DNA of 34,665 nucleotides, taken from the NCBI GenBank assembly GCA_049890195.1, contig JBMHBY010000002.1, forward strand, positions 1-34,665, in the 5' to 3' direction. The notes below the pieces were generated by a model. That model was not told the DNA's origin and ran no database searches. It saw only the letters and a program-made list of their open reading frames with translations. How positions within the stretch are numbered: the first letter of the stretch is position 1; the number at the start of each line of letters is the position of its first letter. Source of the stretch: JAYQKL01 sp049890195 (GTDB lineage: Bacteria > Pseudomonadota > Alphaproteobacteria > RS24). This document shows, piece after piece, positions 6,945-16,072 of the stretch. The translations under genes were made by a program, and so were the position numbers.

Positions 6945-7931
6945 ATGGAACGTTTACTGACTGCACTGCGAGGAGCTGGTGAGCAAACCCGCTTGCGACT
7001 TCTAGCTGTTTTGGCGCAAGGTGAGCTGACTGTCAAAGAATTGACGCTGGTGCTCGGCCAAAGCCAACCGCGCATCAGTCGTCATTTGAAACTGATGACG
7101 GACGCCGGGCTGATTACACGTTTTCCGGAAGGGAGCTGGGTTTTTTACCGGGTTGCGGAAGCCGGGGAAGCGGCGCATTTGGCGCGTGATCTTGTCAAGT
7201 TACTGCCCAAAGACGATGCCGTCTTGCTGCGCGATAATGAACGGTTGGAAGGTGTGAGGGCGCAACGGGCGCAGGCGGCCCAGAGTTACTTTACCGCCAA
7301 TGCCGCCAACTGGGGTCGATTGCGGGCCTTGCATGTGGCGGATGAAACGATTGAGCGGGTTATGCTGGACCTCGCCGGCGACAGAACTTACGCCAATCTG
7401 GTCGATTTGGGCACCGGGACGGGCCGCATGCTGGAACTGTTCGGTCAAAAGGCTGAGAAAGGTGTCGGCTTTGACGCCAATGCGGATATGTTGTCACTGG
7501 CCCGCACCAATCTGGACCGTGTCGACATGCAGCATTTTCAGGTCCGCTTGGGGGACATCACCAACCTTCCCCTGAATAACGGTGAGGCTGATCTGGTGCT
7601 GATGCACCAGGTTCTGCACTTTCTTGAGGATCCGGCGGCGGTCGTGTTTGAGGCTGCGCGTATTTTAAGTCCGGGTGGCACCATCATCATCGCGGATTTT
7701 GCCCCGCATAACCATGAGCATCTGCGCGAGGAGCATGCCCATCGACGCCTCGGTTTCACTGAACAGGAAATCGTCAATCTGCTACGTGATGCCGGGATTG
7801 AGGTCAAGCGGCCTTTGCTGCTTGAAAATGATCATCAGCATGCGGATGCGGGCCTGTCGGTTTATCTCTGGTCAGGTCAGAAACAATCCGCCGCAGAAAT
7901 TGAAGCATACTCATTGGAGGTGACAGGATGA
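6945..7931 (+). CDS. ArsR-family regulator fused to a SAM-dependent methyltransferase-like domain (SahR-like)
   Basis: The N-terminal 80 residues are an ArsR winged helix (TRLRLLAVLAQGELTVKEL, then recognition region QSQPRISRHLKLMTDAGLI and wing GSWVFYRV). From about residue 120 a class I methyltransferase fold follows, with the SAM/SAH-binding VDLGTGTGRMLELFG, GVGFDANADML and a late VLHFLEDPAAVV. The ArsR set of metal-binding cysteines is absent. Proteins of this architecture next to metF and metH are known as SahR, repressors of methionine-cycle genes that respond to S-adenosylhomocysteine. AGGGAG at 6930-6935 suits the ATG at 6945 better than the one at 6939. The stop overlaps the metF start by 4 nt (ATGA), so the two are translationally coupled. 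Confidence 0.87.
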   Translation: MERLLTALRGAGEQTRLRLLAVLAQGELTVKELTLVLGQSQPRISRHLKLMTDAGLITRFPEGSWVFYRVAEAGEAAHLARDLVKLLPKDDAVLLRDNERLEGVRAQRAQAAQSYFTANAANWGRLRALHVADETIERVMLDLAGDRTYANLVDLGTGTGRMLELFGQKAEKGVGFDANADMLSLARTNLDRVDMQHFQVRLGDITNLPLNNGEADLVLMHQVLHFLEDPAAVVFEAARILSPGGTIIIADFAPHNHEHLREEHAHRRLGFTEQEIVNLLRDAGIEVKRPLLLENDHQHADAGLSVYLWSGQKQSAAEIEAYSLEVTG

Positions 7932-8779
7932 CGAACTATTCATTTGAATTTTTCCCGCCGAAAACCGAAAAGGCGAACGAAAACCTCTGGAACGCCATTG
8001 AACGTCTGGCACCTTTGGACCCTGAGTTCGTCTCCGTGACCTACGGTGCCGGAGGCACAACCCGCGAGCGCACCCATGATTGCGTCAAACGTCTGGTTCA
8101 GGAAACTGATTTGAAACCTGCGGCGCATTTGACATGCGTATCGGCCACCCGGTCGGAGGTTGATGAAGTGATAAACGCCTATGCTGAGGCCGGCGTTCGT
8201 CATATTGTCGCTCTGCGCGGCGACATGCCTGATATGGGGGCTTATCAACCGCATCCTGACGGCTATGCCGGCTCAGTGGAGCTGGTCTCGGCGATTGCCA
8301 AACGTGGCGGGTTTGACATCACGGTCAGCGCTTATCCTGAAAAACACCCCGAATCGGAAAGCCTGGATGCCGATATTGATTTGTTGAAGGCCAAGATTGA
8401 CGCCGGGGCGACCCGCGCCATCACCCAGTTTGTGTTTGAGACCGAGCATCATCTGCGGTTCCGTGACAAGCTGGCAGCTGCCGGCATTTCCATCCCTGTT
8501 CTGCCCGGAATCATGCCGACGACGAATTTCACCGGTGTTCTGCGCATGGCGGAAAAATGCAACACAAGTGTGCCGCAACACTTGATTGATTGTTTTGACG
8601 GTCTGGACGAGGATGAAGGCACACGGCGTAAAATTGCCGCAACGGTCGCCGTTGACCAATGCCGCCGCCTCGTGGCAGAAGGTTTTGACCATCTGCATTT
8701 CTACACCCTGAACCAAGCAGATTTAACTTTCGCGGTATGCCGCATTTTGGAAATGGATTGCCATGCCCTGGACACGTGA
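7928..8779 (+). CDS. metF: Methylenetetrahydrofolate reductase
   Basis: MetF reduces 5,10-methylene-THF to 5-methyl-THF with FAD and NAD(P)H, supplying the methyl group used by MetH. The 283-residue, single-domain bacterial form is complete. Diagnostic segments are SFEFFPPKTEKA (with the catalytic Glu), FVSVTYGAGGTTRERT, AHLTCVSATRSEV, RHIVALRGDMP, AITQFVFETEHHLRF and the C-terminal DHLHFYTLNQADLT. It begins inside the ATGA overlap with the regulator and its last 17 nt overlap the start of metH, so regulator, metF and metH form one unit. Regulation by the upstream SahR-like protein in response to S-adenosylhomocysteine is a reasonable inference. Confidence 0.96.
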   Translation: MTNYSFEFFPPKTEKANENLWNAIERLAPLDPEFVSVTYGAGGTTRERTHDCVKRLVQETDLKPAAHLTCVSATRSEVDEVINAYAEAGVRHIVALRGDMPDMGAYQPHPDGYAGSVELVSAIAKRGGFDITVSAYPEKHPESESLDADIDLLKAKIDAGATRAITQFVFETEHHLRFRDKLAAAGISIPVLPGIMPTTNFTGVLRMAEKCNTSVPQHLIDCFDGLDEDEGTRRKIAATVAVDQCRRLVAEGFDHLHFYTLNQADLTFAVCRILEMDCHALDT

Positions 8780-11700
8780 CACCAGAATCGAGGCTCTGAA
8801 AGAGCATATAACCAAGCGAATCCTGATGCTGGACGGTGCCATGGGCACCATGATTCAAGGCTATGATCTGCAGGAAGCTGATTTCCGAGGGGAGCAGTTT
8901 GCCGATCATCACATGGATTTGAAGGGCAATAATGACTTGCTGACCTTGACGCGCCCGGATGTGATTGCGGAAATCCACGCCGCGTTCCTCGAGGCGGGCA
9001 GTGATATTGTCGAGACCAATACGTTTTCCTCAACCACCATTGCCCAGGCTGACTATGACTTGCAGTCTGTCGCCTATGAATTGAATTTGGAGGGTGCGCG
9101 GCTGGCTCGGCAGGTCTGCGACAAATTTGAGGGTCAAGACCCGTCGCGACCACGGCTCGTTGCCGGTGCCTTGGGGCCGACCAACCGCACCGCATCCATA
9201 TCCCCGGATGTCAACGACCCCGGCCATCGGAATGTCACTTATGATGAGTTGCGCACGGCCTACGCAGAGGCCACCCGCGGCCTGGTCGAAGGGGGTGCTG
9301 ACATTATCCTGATTGAAACCATTTTTGACACCTTGAACGCCAAAGCCGCCGTCCATGCCGTGCAGGATGTGTTTGAGGAGACCGGCATCACCTTGCCGAT
9401 AATGATTTCCGGCACGATCACAGACAGGTCGGGTCGCACGCTTTCAGGTCAGACAACCGAGGCGTTCTGGACATCTCTGCGTCATGCCAAACCGTTTGCT
9501 GTCGGCCTGAACTGCGCGCTTGGGGCTGCTGAAATGCGCCCCTATGTGGCTGAAATCGCAAAAGTGGCGGATACCCATATCTGTATCTACCCCAATGCCG
9601 GCCTGCCGAATGAATTTGGGGAATATGATGAATTGCCGGAACAGATGTCAGCCGTCGTCGGTGAATTTGCTGAGGCCGGGCTGGTCAATATTCTCGGTGG
9701 ATGCTGCGGCACCACGCCGGCCCACATTGCCGCAATTGCGGATGCGGCCGCCAATCATGCGCCGCGGGAGATCCTCAAACAGGAACGCCGCCTGAAGCTG
9801 TCGGGTCTGGAGCCTTTTGTGCTGACGCAGGACATTCCGTTCGTCAATGTCGGGGAACGCACCAATGTCACCGGTTCAGCGAAATTCCGCCGGTTGATTA
9901 CGGAGGAGGATTATGAGACGGCGCTGGATGTTGCGCGCCAGCAGGTTGAGAACGGGGCGCAGATCATCGACATCAATATGGATGAGGGCATGCTGGACTC
10001 CGAAGCTGCCATGGTGCGCTTTTTGAACCTGATCGCCGCCGAACCGGATATCGCCAAGGTGCCGGTCATGATTGACAGTTCGAAATGGTCAATCATCGAG
10101 GCTGGGTTAAAATGCGTCCAGGGCAAGGCTGTGGTGAACTCCATTTCCCTGAAAGAGGGAGAGGAGGCGTTTTTGGCGCAGGCCCGGACCTGCCTGAAAT
10201 TCGGTGCGGCTGTCATCGTCATGGCATTTGATGAGGACGGGCAGGCGGACACGGCTGACCGGAAGTTTGAGATTTGCGAACGCTCCTATAAATTGCTTAC
10301 CGAAAAAGTCGGTTTTCCACCTGAGGACATCATTTTCGATCCGAATATCTTTGCCGTTGCCACCGGTATTGAAGAACATGACAATTACGGCAAGGACTTC
10401 ATTGATGCGACAGCCCGGATCCGTGAGAACCTGCCGCATGCCCATGTGTCAGGTGGGGTGTCGAACATTTCCTTCTCATTCCGTGGCAATGAGCCGGTGC
10501 GCGAGGCCATGCACTCGGCGTTCCTTTATCATGCCATCGGGCAGGGCATGGATATGGGCATTGTGAATGCCGGCCAGCTTGCGATTTATGAGGACATTGA
10601 TGAACCGCTGAGGGAGGCGGTAGAGGATGTTTTGCTTAACCGCAGAGGCGACGGGACTGACCGCCTGCTTGATATTGCAGAAAAATACCGCGGCCAAAAG
10701 GGGGAGGCGCGGGTCGTGGATCTCAGTTGGCGTGAGCTTCCGATTGAAAAGCGGCTGGAGCACGCGCTGGTCAACGGCATCGGCGATTATGCGGAAGACG
10801 ATGTGGAAGAGGCGCGCCAGCATTATGAGCGCCCGCTGCACATCATTGAAGGGCCGTTGATGGATGGCATGAATGTCGTCGGTGATTTGTTCGGTGCCGG
10901 CAAAATGTTTCTGCCCCAGGTGGTGAAATCCGCCCGCGTCATGAAGAAGGCCGTGGCTTATCTCGAGCCTTTCATGGAGGAGGAGAAAAAGCAAAGCGGT
11001 GCTGATAAAGTGGCCAATGCCGGCAAGGTGCTGATGGCGACCGTCAAGGGTGATGTTCATGACATCGGCAAGAACATTGTCGGGGTTGTGCTGCAGTGCA
11101 ACAATTATGAAGTCATTGATATGGGGGTCATGGTGCCGGCGGCGGATATTCTGCAAAAGGCCAAAGAGGAGAATGTCGACATTATCGGCCTGTCCGGGCT
11201 GATTACGCCGAGCCTCGATGAAATGTGTCACGTCGCGGCTGAGATGGAGCGGCAGGACTTTGACATACCGTTGCTAATCGGCGGGGCGACCACATCAAAA
11301 GTCCATACGGCCGTCAAAATCAATCCGAATTATGCACGCGGGCAGGCCATCTATGTCACGGATGCCAGTCGTGCTGTGGGTGTGGCCTCAACCTTGTTGT
11401 CGGAGGAAAAAGGGCCGGCATACAAGGCTGAGATCCGCGCCGATTATGAGAACATGGCCGCGGCCCATGCGCGTGGCCGCGAAACCGCCAAAAGAGTGCC
11501 GTTGGCCGAAGCGCAGAAGAATGCCTTTGCCCCTGATTTTTCCGAGCACACACCGGTCCGACCGAGTTTTCTGGGCACCAAAGTGTTCGAGGATTATCCC
11601 GCGGAAGACCTGCGTGACTTCATTGACTGGACACCCTTTTTCCAAAGCTGGGATCTGCATGGCACCTACCCGGGTATTTTGACCGACAATGTGGTCGGGG

Positions 11701-12470
11701 AGGCGGCAACCGGTTTGTTCAAGGACGCCCAGGACATGCTCGACCGGATGATTGGCGAGAAATGGCTGACCTGCAAGGCTGTTATCGGCTTCTGGCCGGC
11801 GGCGCGGGACGGTGATGACATCATTGTCTATGAAGATGAAAGCCGCCAGACAGAACGGACGCGTTTACACAGTCTGCGTCAGCAAATGGAGCGCAAAAAC
11901 GGTCGCGCCAATTTTGCCCTGGCCGATTTTATTGCGCCGTCTGATGTCGCCCCAGACTATATTGGCGGGTTTGCCGTCACCTCCGGTCATGGCGAGGATG
12001 ATGTCGCCAAAAAATTCGAGGAGGCCGGCGACGATTACAGCGCCATTATGTCCAAAGCCCTGGCGGACCGTCTGGCGGAGGCGTTTGCGGAACGCATGCA
12101 CCAGCTTGTGCGCACACAATACTGGGGCTACGCGTCTGAAGAGGCCTTGGACAATGAGGCCTTGATCCGGGAGGAATATAAGGGCATCCGTCCGGCGCCC
12201 GGCTATCCGGCGCAACCCGACCATACCGAGAAAGAAACCCTGTTTGAGCTGTTGGACGCCAAAAACACGATTGACGTCGAGTTGACGGAGAGTTTTGCCA
12301 TGTGGCCCGGGGCTGCAGTGTCAGGGCTTTATTTCAGCCATCCGGACAGCCAGTATTTCGGTGTCGGCAAAATTGACCGCGACCAGCTTGAGGACTACGC
12401 CGCGCGCAAGGGCATGGATGTTGAAACCTGTGAGAAATGGTTGTCACCCATCCTCTCCTACACCCCCTAG
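8763..12470 (+). CDS. metH: Cobalamin-dependent methionine synthase
   Basis: MetH transfers the methyl of 5-methyl-THF through cob(I)alamin to homocysteine, making methionine. All modules are present in 1235 residues. The homocysteine domain has the zinc ligands Cys251 (GLNCALG) and Cys314-Cys315 (GGCCGTT). The pterin domain spans about 355-620 (FVNVGERTNVTGSAKF, IDINMDEGMLD). The B12 cap is at about 650-745. The B12 domain has DVHDIG with the cobalt-ligating His766. The reactivation domain spans about 900-1230 with the SAM-binding RPAPGYP motif. Numbering is close to E. coli MetH (1227 residues). The ATG lies inside the end of metF. A cobalamin supply, made or imported, is required. Confidence 0.97.
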   Translation: MPWTRDTRIEALKEHITKRILMLDGAMGTMIQGYDLQEADFRGEQFADHHMDLKGNNDLLTLTRPDVIAEIHAAFLEAGSDIVETNTFSSTTIAQADYDLQSVAYELNLEGARLARQVCDKFEGQDPSRPRLVAGALGPTNRTASISPDVNDPGHRNVTYDELRTAYAEATRGLVEGGADIILIETIFDTLNAKAAVHAVQDVFEETGITLPIMISGTITDRSGRTLSGQTTEAFWTSLRHAKPFAVGLNCALGAAEMRPYVAEIAKVADTHICIYPNAGLPNEFGEYDELPEQMSAVVGEFAEAGLVNILGGCCGTTPAHIAAIADAAANHAPREILKQERRLKLSGLEPFVLTQDIPFVNVGERTNVTGSAKFRRLITEEDYETALDVARQQVENGAQIIDINMDEGMLDSEAAMVRFLNLIAAEPDIAKVPVMIDSSKWSIIEAGLKCVQGKAVVNSISLKEGEEAFLAQARTCLKFGAAVIVMAFDEDGQADTADRKFEICERSYKLLTEKVGFPPEDIIFDPNIFAVATGIEEHDNYGKDFIDATARIRENLPHAHVSGGVSNISFSFRGNEPVREAMHSAFLYHAIGQGMDMGIVNAGQLAIYEDIDEPLREAVEDVLLNRRGDGTDRLLDIAEKYRGQKGEARVVDLSWRELPIEKRLEHALVNGIGDYAEDDVEEARQHYERPLHIIEGPLMDGMNVVGDLFGAGKMFLPQVVKSARVMKKAVAYLEPFMEEEKKQSGADKVANAGKVLMATVKGDVHDIGKNIVGVVLQCNNYEVIDMGVMVPAADILQKAKEENVDIIGLSGLITPSLDEMCHVAAEMERQDFDIPLLIGGATTSKVHTAVKINPNYARGQAIYVTDASRAVGVASTLLSEEKGPAYKAEIRADYENMAAAHARGRETAKRVPLAEAQKNAFAPDFSEHTPVRPSFLGTKVFEDYPAEDLRDFIDWTPFFQSWDLHGTYPGILTDNVVGEAATGLFKDAQDMLDRMIGEKWLTCKAVIGFWPAARDGDDIIVYEDESRQTERTRLHSLRQQMERKNGRANFALADFIAPSDVAPDYIGGFAVTSGHGEDDVAKKFEEAGDDYSAIMSKALADRLAEAFAERMHQLVRTQYWGYASEEALDNEALIREEYKGIRPAPGYPAQPDHTEKETLFELLDAKNTIDVELTESFAMWPGAAVSGLYFSHPDSQYFGVGKIDRDQLEDYAARKGMDVETCEKWLSPILSYTP

Positions 12471-12537
12471 GGCATAGTGCAGCCAAGTTTGCACTCGCTT
12501 GGGTTCAGCGATTCATTTATGCTCCAATCATAAATTT

Positions 12538-12543
12538 GAGGAG
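12538..12543 (+). promoter_or_regulatory. Shine-Dalgarno deciding a TTG start for the J-domain protein
   Basis: GAGGAG is placed 6 nt before TTG at 12550. No ATG in this frame lies near the beginning of the conserved sequence, and the next TTG upstream (12499) has no Shine-Dalgarno and would add residues of no recognisable kind. Confidence 0.65.
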
Positions 12544-12549
12544 CCGTTT

Positions 12550-13248
12550 TTGTCTATTTGGGGCAAAATTGCTGGAGCTGTCGCCGGTGCTTATGTTGCC
12601 GGGCCTGTCGGAGCGGTGGCCGGAGCCGTGGCCGGGCATTTGCTTGTGGACAAGGAGCTTGAGCGGGACGTTGCCTTCACCATTGCGTTGATTGCGCTGT
12701 CCGCAAAAATGGCGAAGTCCGACGGCATTGTCTCCCCGGCTGAGGTCAACGCCTTTTATCAGATTTGCCGTGTGCCGGATCGTGAACAGAAAAATGTGGA
12801 ACGCGTCTATAAGCTTGCCCAGGAGGATGTGGCCGGTTTTGAGGTCTATGCCCGACAGGTTAAATCCATTTTCAGGGACAATCCCCGCGTCTGTGAGGAT
12901 GTGCTCGACGGATTGTTCCATATCGCCTATTCAGACGGCGACCTGCATCCGGCTGAGGAAGACTATCTGAAACGTGTCAGCGATATTTTCGGTCTCGACA
13001 GAACCGATTTTGACCGCATTCACGCGCATCATAATGAGGAGGTTCAGGACCCCTATGCTGTGCTGGGGGTCGCCAAGGGTGCCAAGGATGAGGCGGTGCG
13101 CGAGGCGTGGTTGAGGGCCGTACGCGACAACCATCCGGATCAGCTGCAGGCCCGCGGGGTGCCCCAGGAGATTATTCATTTGTCCAATGCGCGCATGGCC
13201 AGTATCAACAATGCCTGGGAAATCATCAGGCGGGAACGGGGGATTTGA
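12550..13248 (+). CDS. TerB and J-domain protein (DjlA-like co-chaperone)
   Basis: This 232-residue protein resembles DjlA, a membrane-tethered type III DnaJ protein that stimulates the ATPase of DnaK. An N-terminal hydrophobic stretch at residues 5-33 is a glycine/alanine zipper (GKIAGAVAGAYVAGPVG), probably a membrane anchor. A TerB-like helical domain follows (about 40-145; KMAKSDGIVSPAEV and IAYSDGDLHPAEEDY are the paired acidic motifs). The J domain at about 167-232 has the essential HPD at 195-197. The start is TTG with a well-spaced GAGGAG. It lies 79 nt after metH, and its stop shares one base with the rpiA start (TGATG). Confidence 0.86.
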   Translation: MSIWGKIAGAVAGAYVAGPVGAVAGAVAGHLLVDKELERDVAFTIALIALSAKMAKSDGIVSPAEVNAFYQICRVPDREQKNVERVYKLAQEDVAGFEVYARQVKSIFRDNPRVCEDVLDGLFHIAYSDGDLHPAEEDYLKRVSDIFGLDRTDFDRIHAHHNEEVQDPYAVLGVAKGAKDEAVREAWLRAVRDNHPDQLQARGVPQEIIHLSNARMASINNAWEIIRRERGI

Positions 13249-13949
13249 TGTCACAAGAGGAAATGAAAAAGCAGGCTGCGTTAAAGGCGCTGGATGAGGT
13301 CGAAAACGGTATGAAGCTTGGTCTCGGGACCGGATCAACCGCCCGCTATTTTGTCGATGGGCTCGGCGAAAAGGTGAGGGCCGGGCTGGAGGTGGTCTGT
13401 GTGCCTACCTCAGAGGCGACACATGCGCAGGCCGAAAGCCTGAACATTCCCCTGGCGGATTTGGGCCAGTTGAAAAACCTCGACATGGTGGTTGATGGCG
13501 CCGACGAGATTGACCCTGCGCTCAATCTGGTTAAGGGCGGCGGCGGCGCGTTGCTGCGGGAAAAAATTGTGGCGGCGGCGTCCGGCCGGATGGTGGTCAT
13601 CGCTGATGAAACCAAATGGGTCAAAACTCTGGGGGCCTTTCCCCTTCCGGTTGAAGTGAACAGCTTTGCGCATGAAGCCAGTGCTGCGGCCGTCGGGGAG
13701 GTGTTGAAGGCGACCGGCCACAGTCCGGATCTGGCATTGCGGCTTGACGCGGGCGGAAATGTTTTTAAAACCGACAGCGGGCATGTGATTTATGACTGCC
13801 GGTTGCGGGAAATTCAAAACCCTGCCGGTTTGGCAGCGGCTTTGCTGGACATACCGGGTGTCATGGAGCACGGCCTGTTCATTGGAATGGCGGCGAAAGT
13901 TTATCTGGCCTGCCGCGATGAGATCAGGGAAATTGAAAGTACACCATGA
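13248..13949 (+). CDS. rpiA: Ribose-5-phosphate isomerase A
   Basis: RpiA interconverts ribose 5-phosphate and ribulose 5-phosphate in the pentose phosphate pathway. The 233-residue protein has the phosphate-binding GTGSTA, the catalytic pair in DGADEID (Asp83, Asp86) and KGGGGALLREK (Lys96 and the general base Glu105), matching the E. coli enzyme. The frame is open further upstream, but that part overlaps the J-domain gene in another frame and lies outside the family. The ATG at 13248 has a GGGGGA site about 5 nt upstream and couples to the preceding stop. The gor start overlaps its last 4 nt. Confidence 0.95.
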   Translation: MSQEEMKKQAALKALDEVENGMKLGLGTGSTARYFVDGLGEKVRAGLEVVCVPTSEATHAQAESLNIPLADLGQLKNLDMVVDGADEIDPALNLVKGGGGALLREKIVAAASGRMVVIADETKWVKTLGAFPLPVEVNSFAHEASAAAVGEVLKATGHSPDLALRLDAGGNVFKTDSGHVIYDCRLREIQNPAGLAAALLDIPGVMEHGLFIGMAAKVYLACRDEIREIESTP

Positions 13950-15295
13950 ATTTTGACTATGATTTGTTTGTCATCGGAGCCGGCAGCGGCGGTGTCCGTG
14001 CTGCCCGCATGAGCGCCGCGCACGGTGCGAAAGTGGCGATGGCGGAGGAGTACCGGGTCGGCGGCACCTGCGTGATCCGGGGCTGTGTGCCCAAGAAGCT
14101 GTTTGTTTATGCCAGTCATTATGCCGAGGATTTTCACGAGGCAGAGGGGTTTGGCTGGACGGTCGGTGAGACGCGCTTTGATTGGGCGAAACTTGTGGCA
14201 AACAAGGATCAGGAAATTGACCGGCTCAACAAGATTTACATCAAAAACGCCGAGGCTGCCGGCGTTGAGATCATTCAGGCACGCGCAGAACTGGTTGACC
14301 GCAACACCATCGCCATTGACGGACGCGAGGTGACGGCAAAATATGTTTTGCTGGCCCCGGGGGCGACTCCGTTCATTCCAGACATTCCCGGTGCCGAGCA
14401 TGCCATCAGCTCCAATGAGGCGTTTCATTTGGAGGCTCTGCCCGACAAAATCGTCATTGTCGGCGGCGGTTACATTGCGGTTGAGTTTGCCGGCATTTTC
14501 AACGGGCTGGGTGTGGATGTCACACTGGTTTACAGGGGTGATGAAATCATGCGCGGCTTTGACGCCGACATCCGCCGGCATTTGCGCGAGGAGATGGTCA
14601 AGAAGGGCATCTCGGTTCTGCTCAACACGGATGTGGTGTCAATTGCCCGACAGGCTGAAGGCCATGAGGTGACATTATCTGATGGCACCGGTCTTGCCGC
14701 CGGTCAGGTCATGTACGCCACCGGGCGTGTCCCGAATGTCAGCGGTCTGGGACTGGAAAAAGCCGGGGTGGAAACCCATGCCAATGGTGCCGTCAAGGTT
14801 GACGCTTATTCACAGACCTCGGTCGACAACATTTATGCGGTCGGGGATGTCACGGACCGCGCCCAACTGACCCCGGTCGCCATCCGCGAGGGTGCGGCCT
14901 TTGCCGAGACCGTTTTTAACAACACCCCGCAAAAGGTTGACCATTCCATCATTCCGACCGCCGTCTTCTCCCAACCTCCGATCGGGACTGTGGGCATGAC
15001 GGAAGAGTCGGCACGTGAAAAGTTTGATGTTGATGTGTACCGGTCCGTGTTCCGGCCGATGAAACACACATTGTCCGGCAGTGAAGAAAAAACCCTGATG
15101 AAACTGCTCGTCGACAAGGCCAGCGACAGGGTTCTGGGGCTGCATATTGTCGGGCCGGACAGCGGTGAGATGATACAGGCTTTCGGCATCGCCGTGACCA
15201 TGGGGGCGACCAAGGCCGATTTCGACGCGACCGTTGCCGTGCACCCGACCGCGGCGGAGGAGCTTGTGACTATGAAAACCCCGGTAGAGGCTTGA
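13946..15295 (+). CDS. gor: Glutathione-disulfide reductase
   Basis: This flavoprotein disulfide reductase uses NADPH to reduce oxidised glutathione in the cytoplasm. The 449 residues show the FAD-binding GAGSGGVRAAR, the redox pair Cys42/Cys47 in CVIRGCVPKK, the nucleotide-binding GGGYIAVEFAG and the second FAD motif NIYAVGDVTD. The C-terminal HPTAAEE supplies the catalytic His433-Glu438 dyad. Arginines six residues apart after the second Rossmann strand (YRGDEIMR) favour NADPH over NADH. The CVIRGC form is the usual alphaproteobacterial type. It overlaps rpiA by ATGA, so NADPH-related and pentose phosphate functions are co-expressed. Confidence 0.94.
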   Translation: MNFDYDLFVIGAGSGGVRAARMSAAHGAKVAMAEEYRVGGTCVIRGCVPKKLFVYASHYAEDFHEAEGFGWTVGETRFDWAKLVANKDQEIDRLNKIYIKNAEAAGVEIIQARAELVDRNTIAIDGREVTAKYVLLAPGATPFIPDIPGAEHAISSNEAFHLEALPDKIVIVGGGYIAVEFAGIFNGLGVDVTLVYRGDEIMRGFDADIRRHLREEMVKKGISVLLNTDVVSIARQAEGHEVTLSDGTGLAAGQVMYATGRVPNVSGLGLEKAGVETHANGAVKVDAYSQTSVDNIYAVGDVTDRAQLTPVAIREGAAFAETVFNNTPQKVDHSIIPTAVFSQPPIGTVGMTEESAREKFDVDVYRSVFRPMKHTLSGSEEKTLMKLLVDKASDRVLGLHIVGPDSGEMIQAFGIAVTMGATKADFDATVAVHPTAAEELVTMKTPVEA

Positions 15296-15301
15296 ACCGT
15301 C

Positions 15302-16072
15302 ATGAGGTTTTCATTCTTTCGAGGTAAAAAGAAAAGCACCACCGGACCAGGGTTGGGGCTGTGGCTGATGTCGCAGGGGCTGATCCTGTTTCACCGTTAT
15401 CTCCGCTTCACATCCGTCAGCCGCCAGATCGGTCTGGAGCACATGCAGGCTTTGGATGAGTCCAAAAAAGGGTTCGTCCTTGGTGTCTGGCACGGAAATT
15501 TCATGCCTGTGACGATGGGCTTTTTCCGCAAAATCACCAATCAGTCAACGGTGTTGACCTCACGCAGCCCCTATGGGGCGTTTTTGACGCCGTTCGTGTA
15601 TTATCTCGGATACAAGGTTCTGCGCGGTTCCGGCACCGGCAAGGCGGCCAACAAGCCCAAAAAGAAAGAGAAGGGCGGCAATGAGGCTTTTCACGAAATG
15701 CTTAACATTCTGGGCCGCAATGAAAACATCATCATGACAGCGGATATCGCTCCTGGTCCCGCTTATGAGACCGGTGAGGGGATTGTCTTGCTGTCGTCGC
15801 GTTCAGGGTGTCCGATTGTGCCGATATCAGCCGCTTATAAGCGGTACAGGTTTTTTCCCAGATCCTGGGACAAGTTTCAGCTGCCGCTTGGCTTCTCAAA
15901 AAATGTCGTGGTCTGGGGTGAGCCGTTTTATGCCAAGCCGGATTTGTCACGCGACGAGGTGGAGGCTGAACGTCAACGCCTGACCGACCACATGAATTCA
16001 GTTTTGCAGACGGCTTATCAAGAGGCCGGTTTGCCTCTGCCGTTTGACATGTCAGGCGGGGATGAGGCTTAG
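15302..16072 (+). CDS. DUF374 lysophospholipid acyltransferase family protein
   Basis: The 256-residue protein belongs to the DUF374 branch of the LPLAT acyltransferases. GVWHGNFMP supplies the conserved His (about residue 62). SRSPYGAFLTPFVYYLGYKVLRGSG fits the strand and loop before the second signature, and TADIAPGPA occupies the place of the usual DGPxGP motif. The N-terminus has a basic start (GKKKS) and one amphipathic or membrane-associated helix. The reaction is unproven, although relatives act on lipid A or glycerolipids. It begins 6 nt after gor. Its stop codon overlaps the stop of the convergent DAHP synthase gene by 4 nt. Confidence 0.8.
   Translation: MRFSFFRGKKKSTTGPGLGLWLMSQGLILFHRYLRFTSVSRQIGLEHMQALDESKKGFVLGVWHGNFMPVTMGFFRKITNQSTVLTSRSPYGAFLTPFVYYLGYKVLRGSGTGKAANKPKKKEKGGNEAFHEMLNILGRNENIIMTADIAPGPAYETGEGIVLLSSRSGCPIVPISAAYKRYRFFPRSWDKFQLPLGFSKNVVVWGEPFYAKPDLSRDEVEAERQRLTDHMNSVLQTAYQEAGLPLPFDMSGGDEA

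Noticed and set aside
8740..8770. Possible riboswitch (SAM or cobalamin) before metF or metH
   Set aside because: metF starts within a 4-nt overlap and metH within a 17-nt overlap, leaving no leader. The 5' region of the operon (6800-6944) shows an operator-like palindrome but no riboswitch fold that I recognise.
10476..11231. Minus-strand 251-residue ORF within metH
   Set aside because: Antisense to the conserved cap and cobalamin domains of MetH, with no family features.
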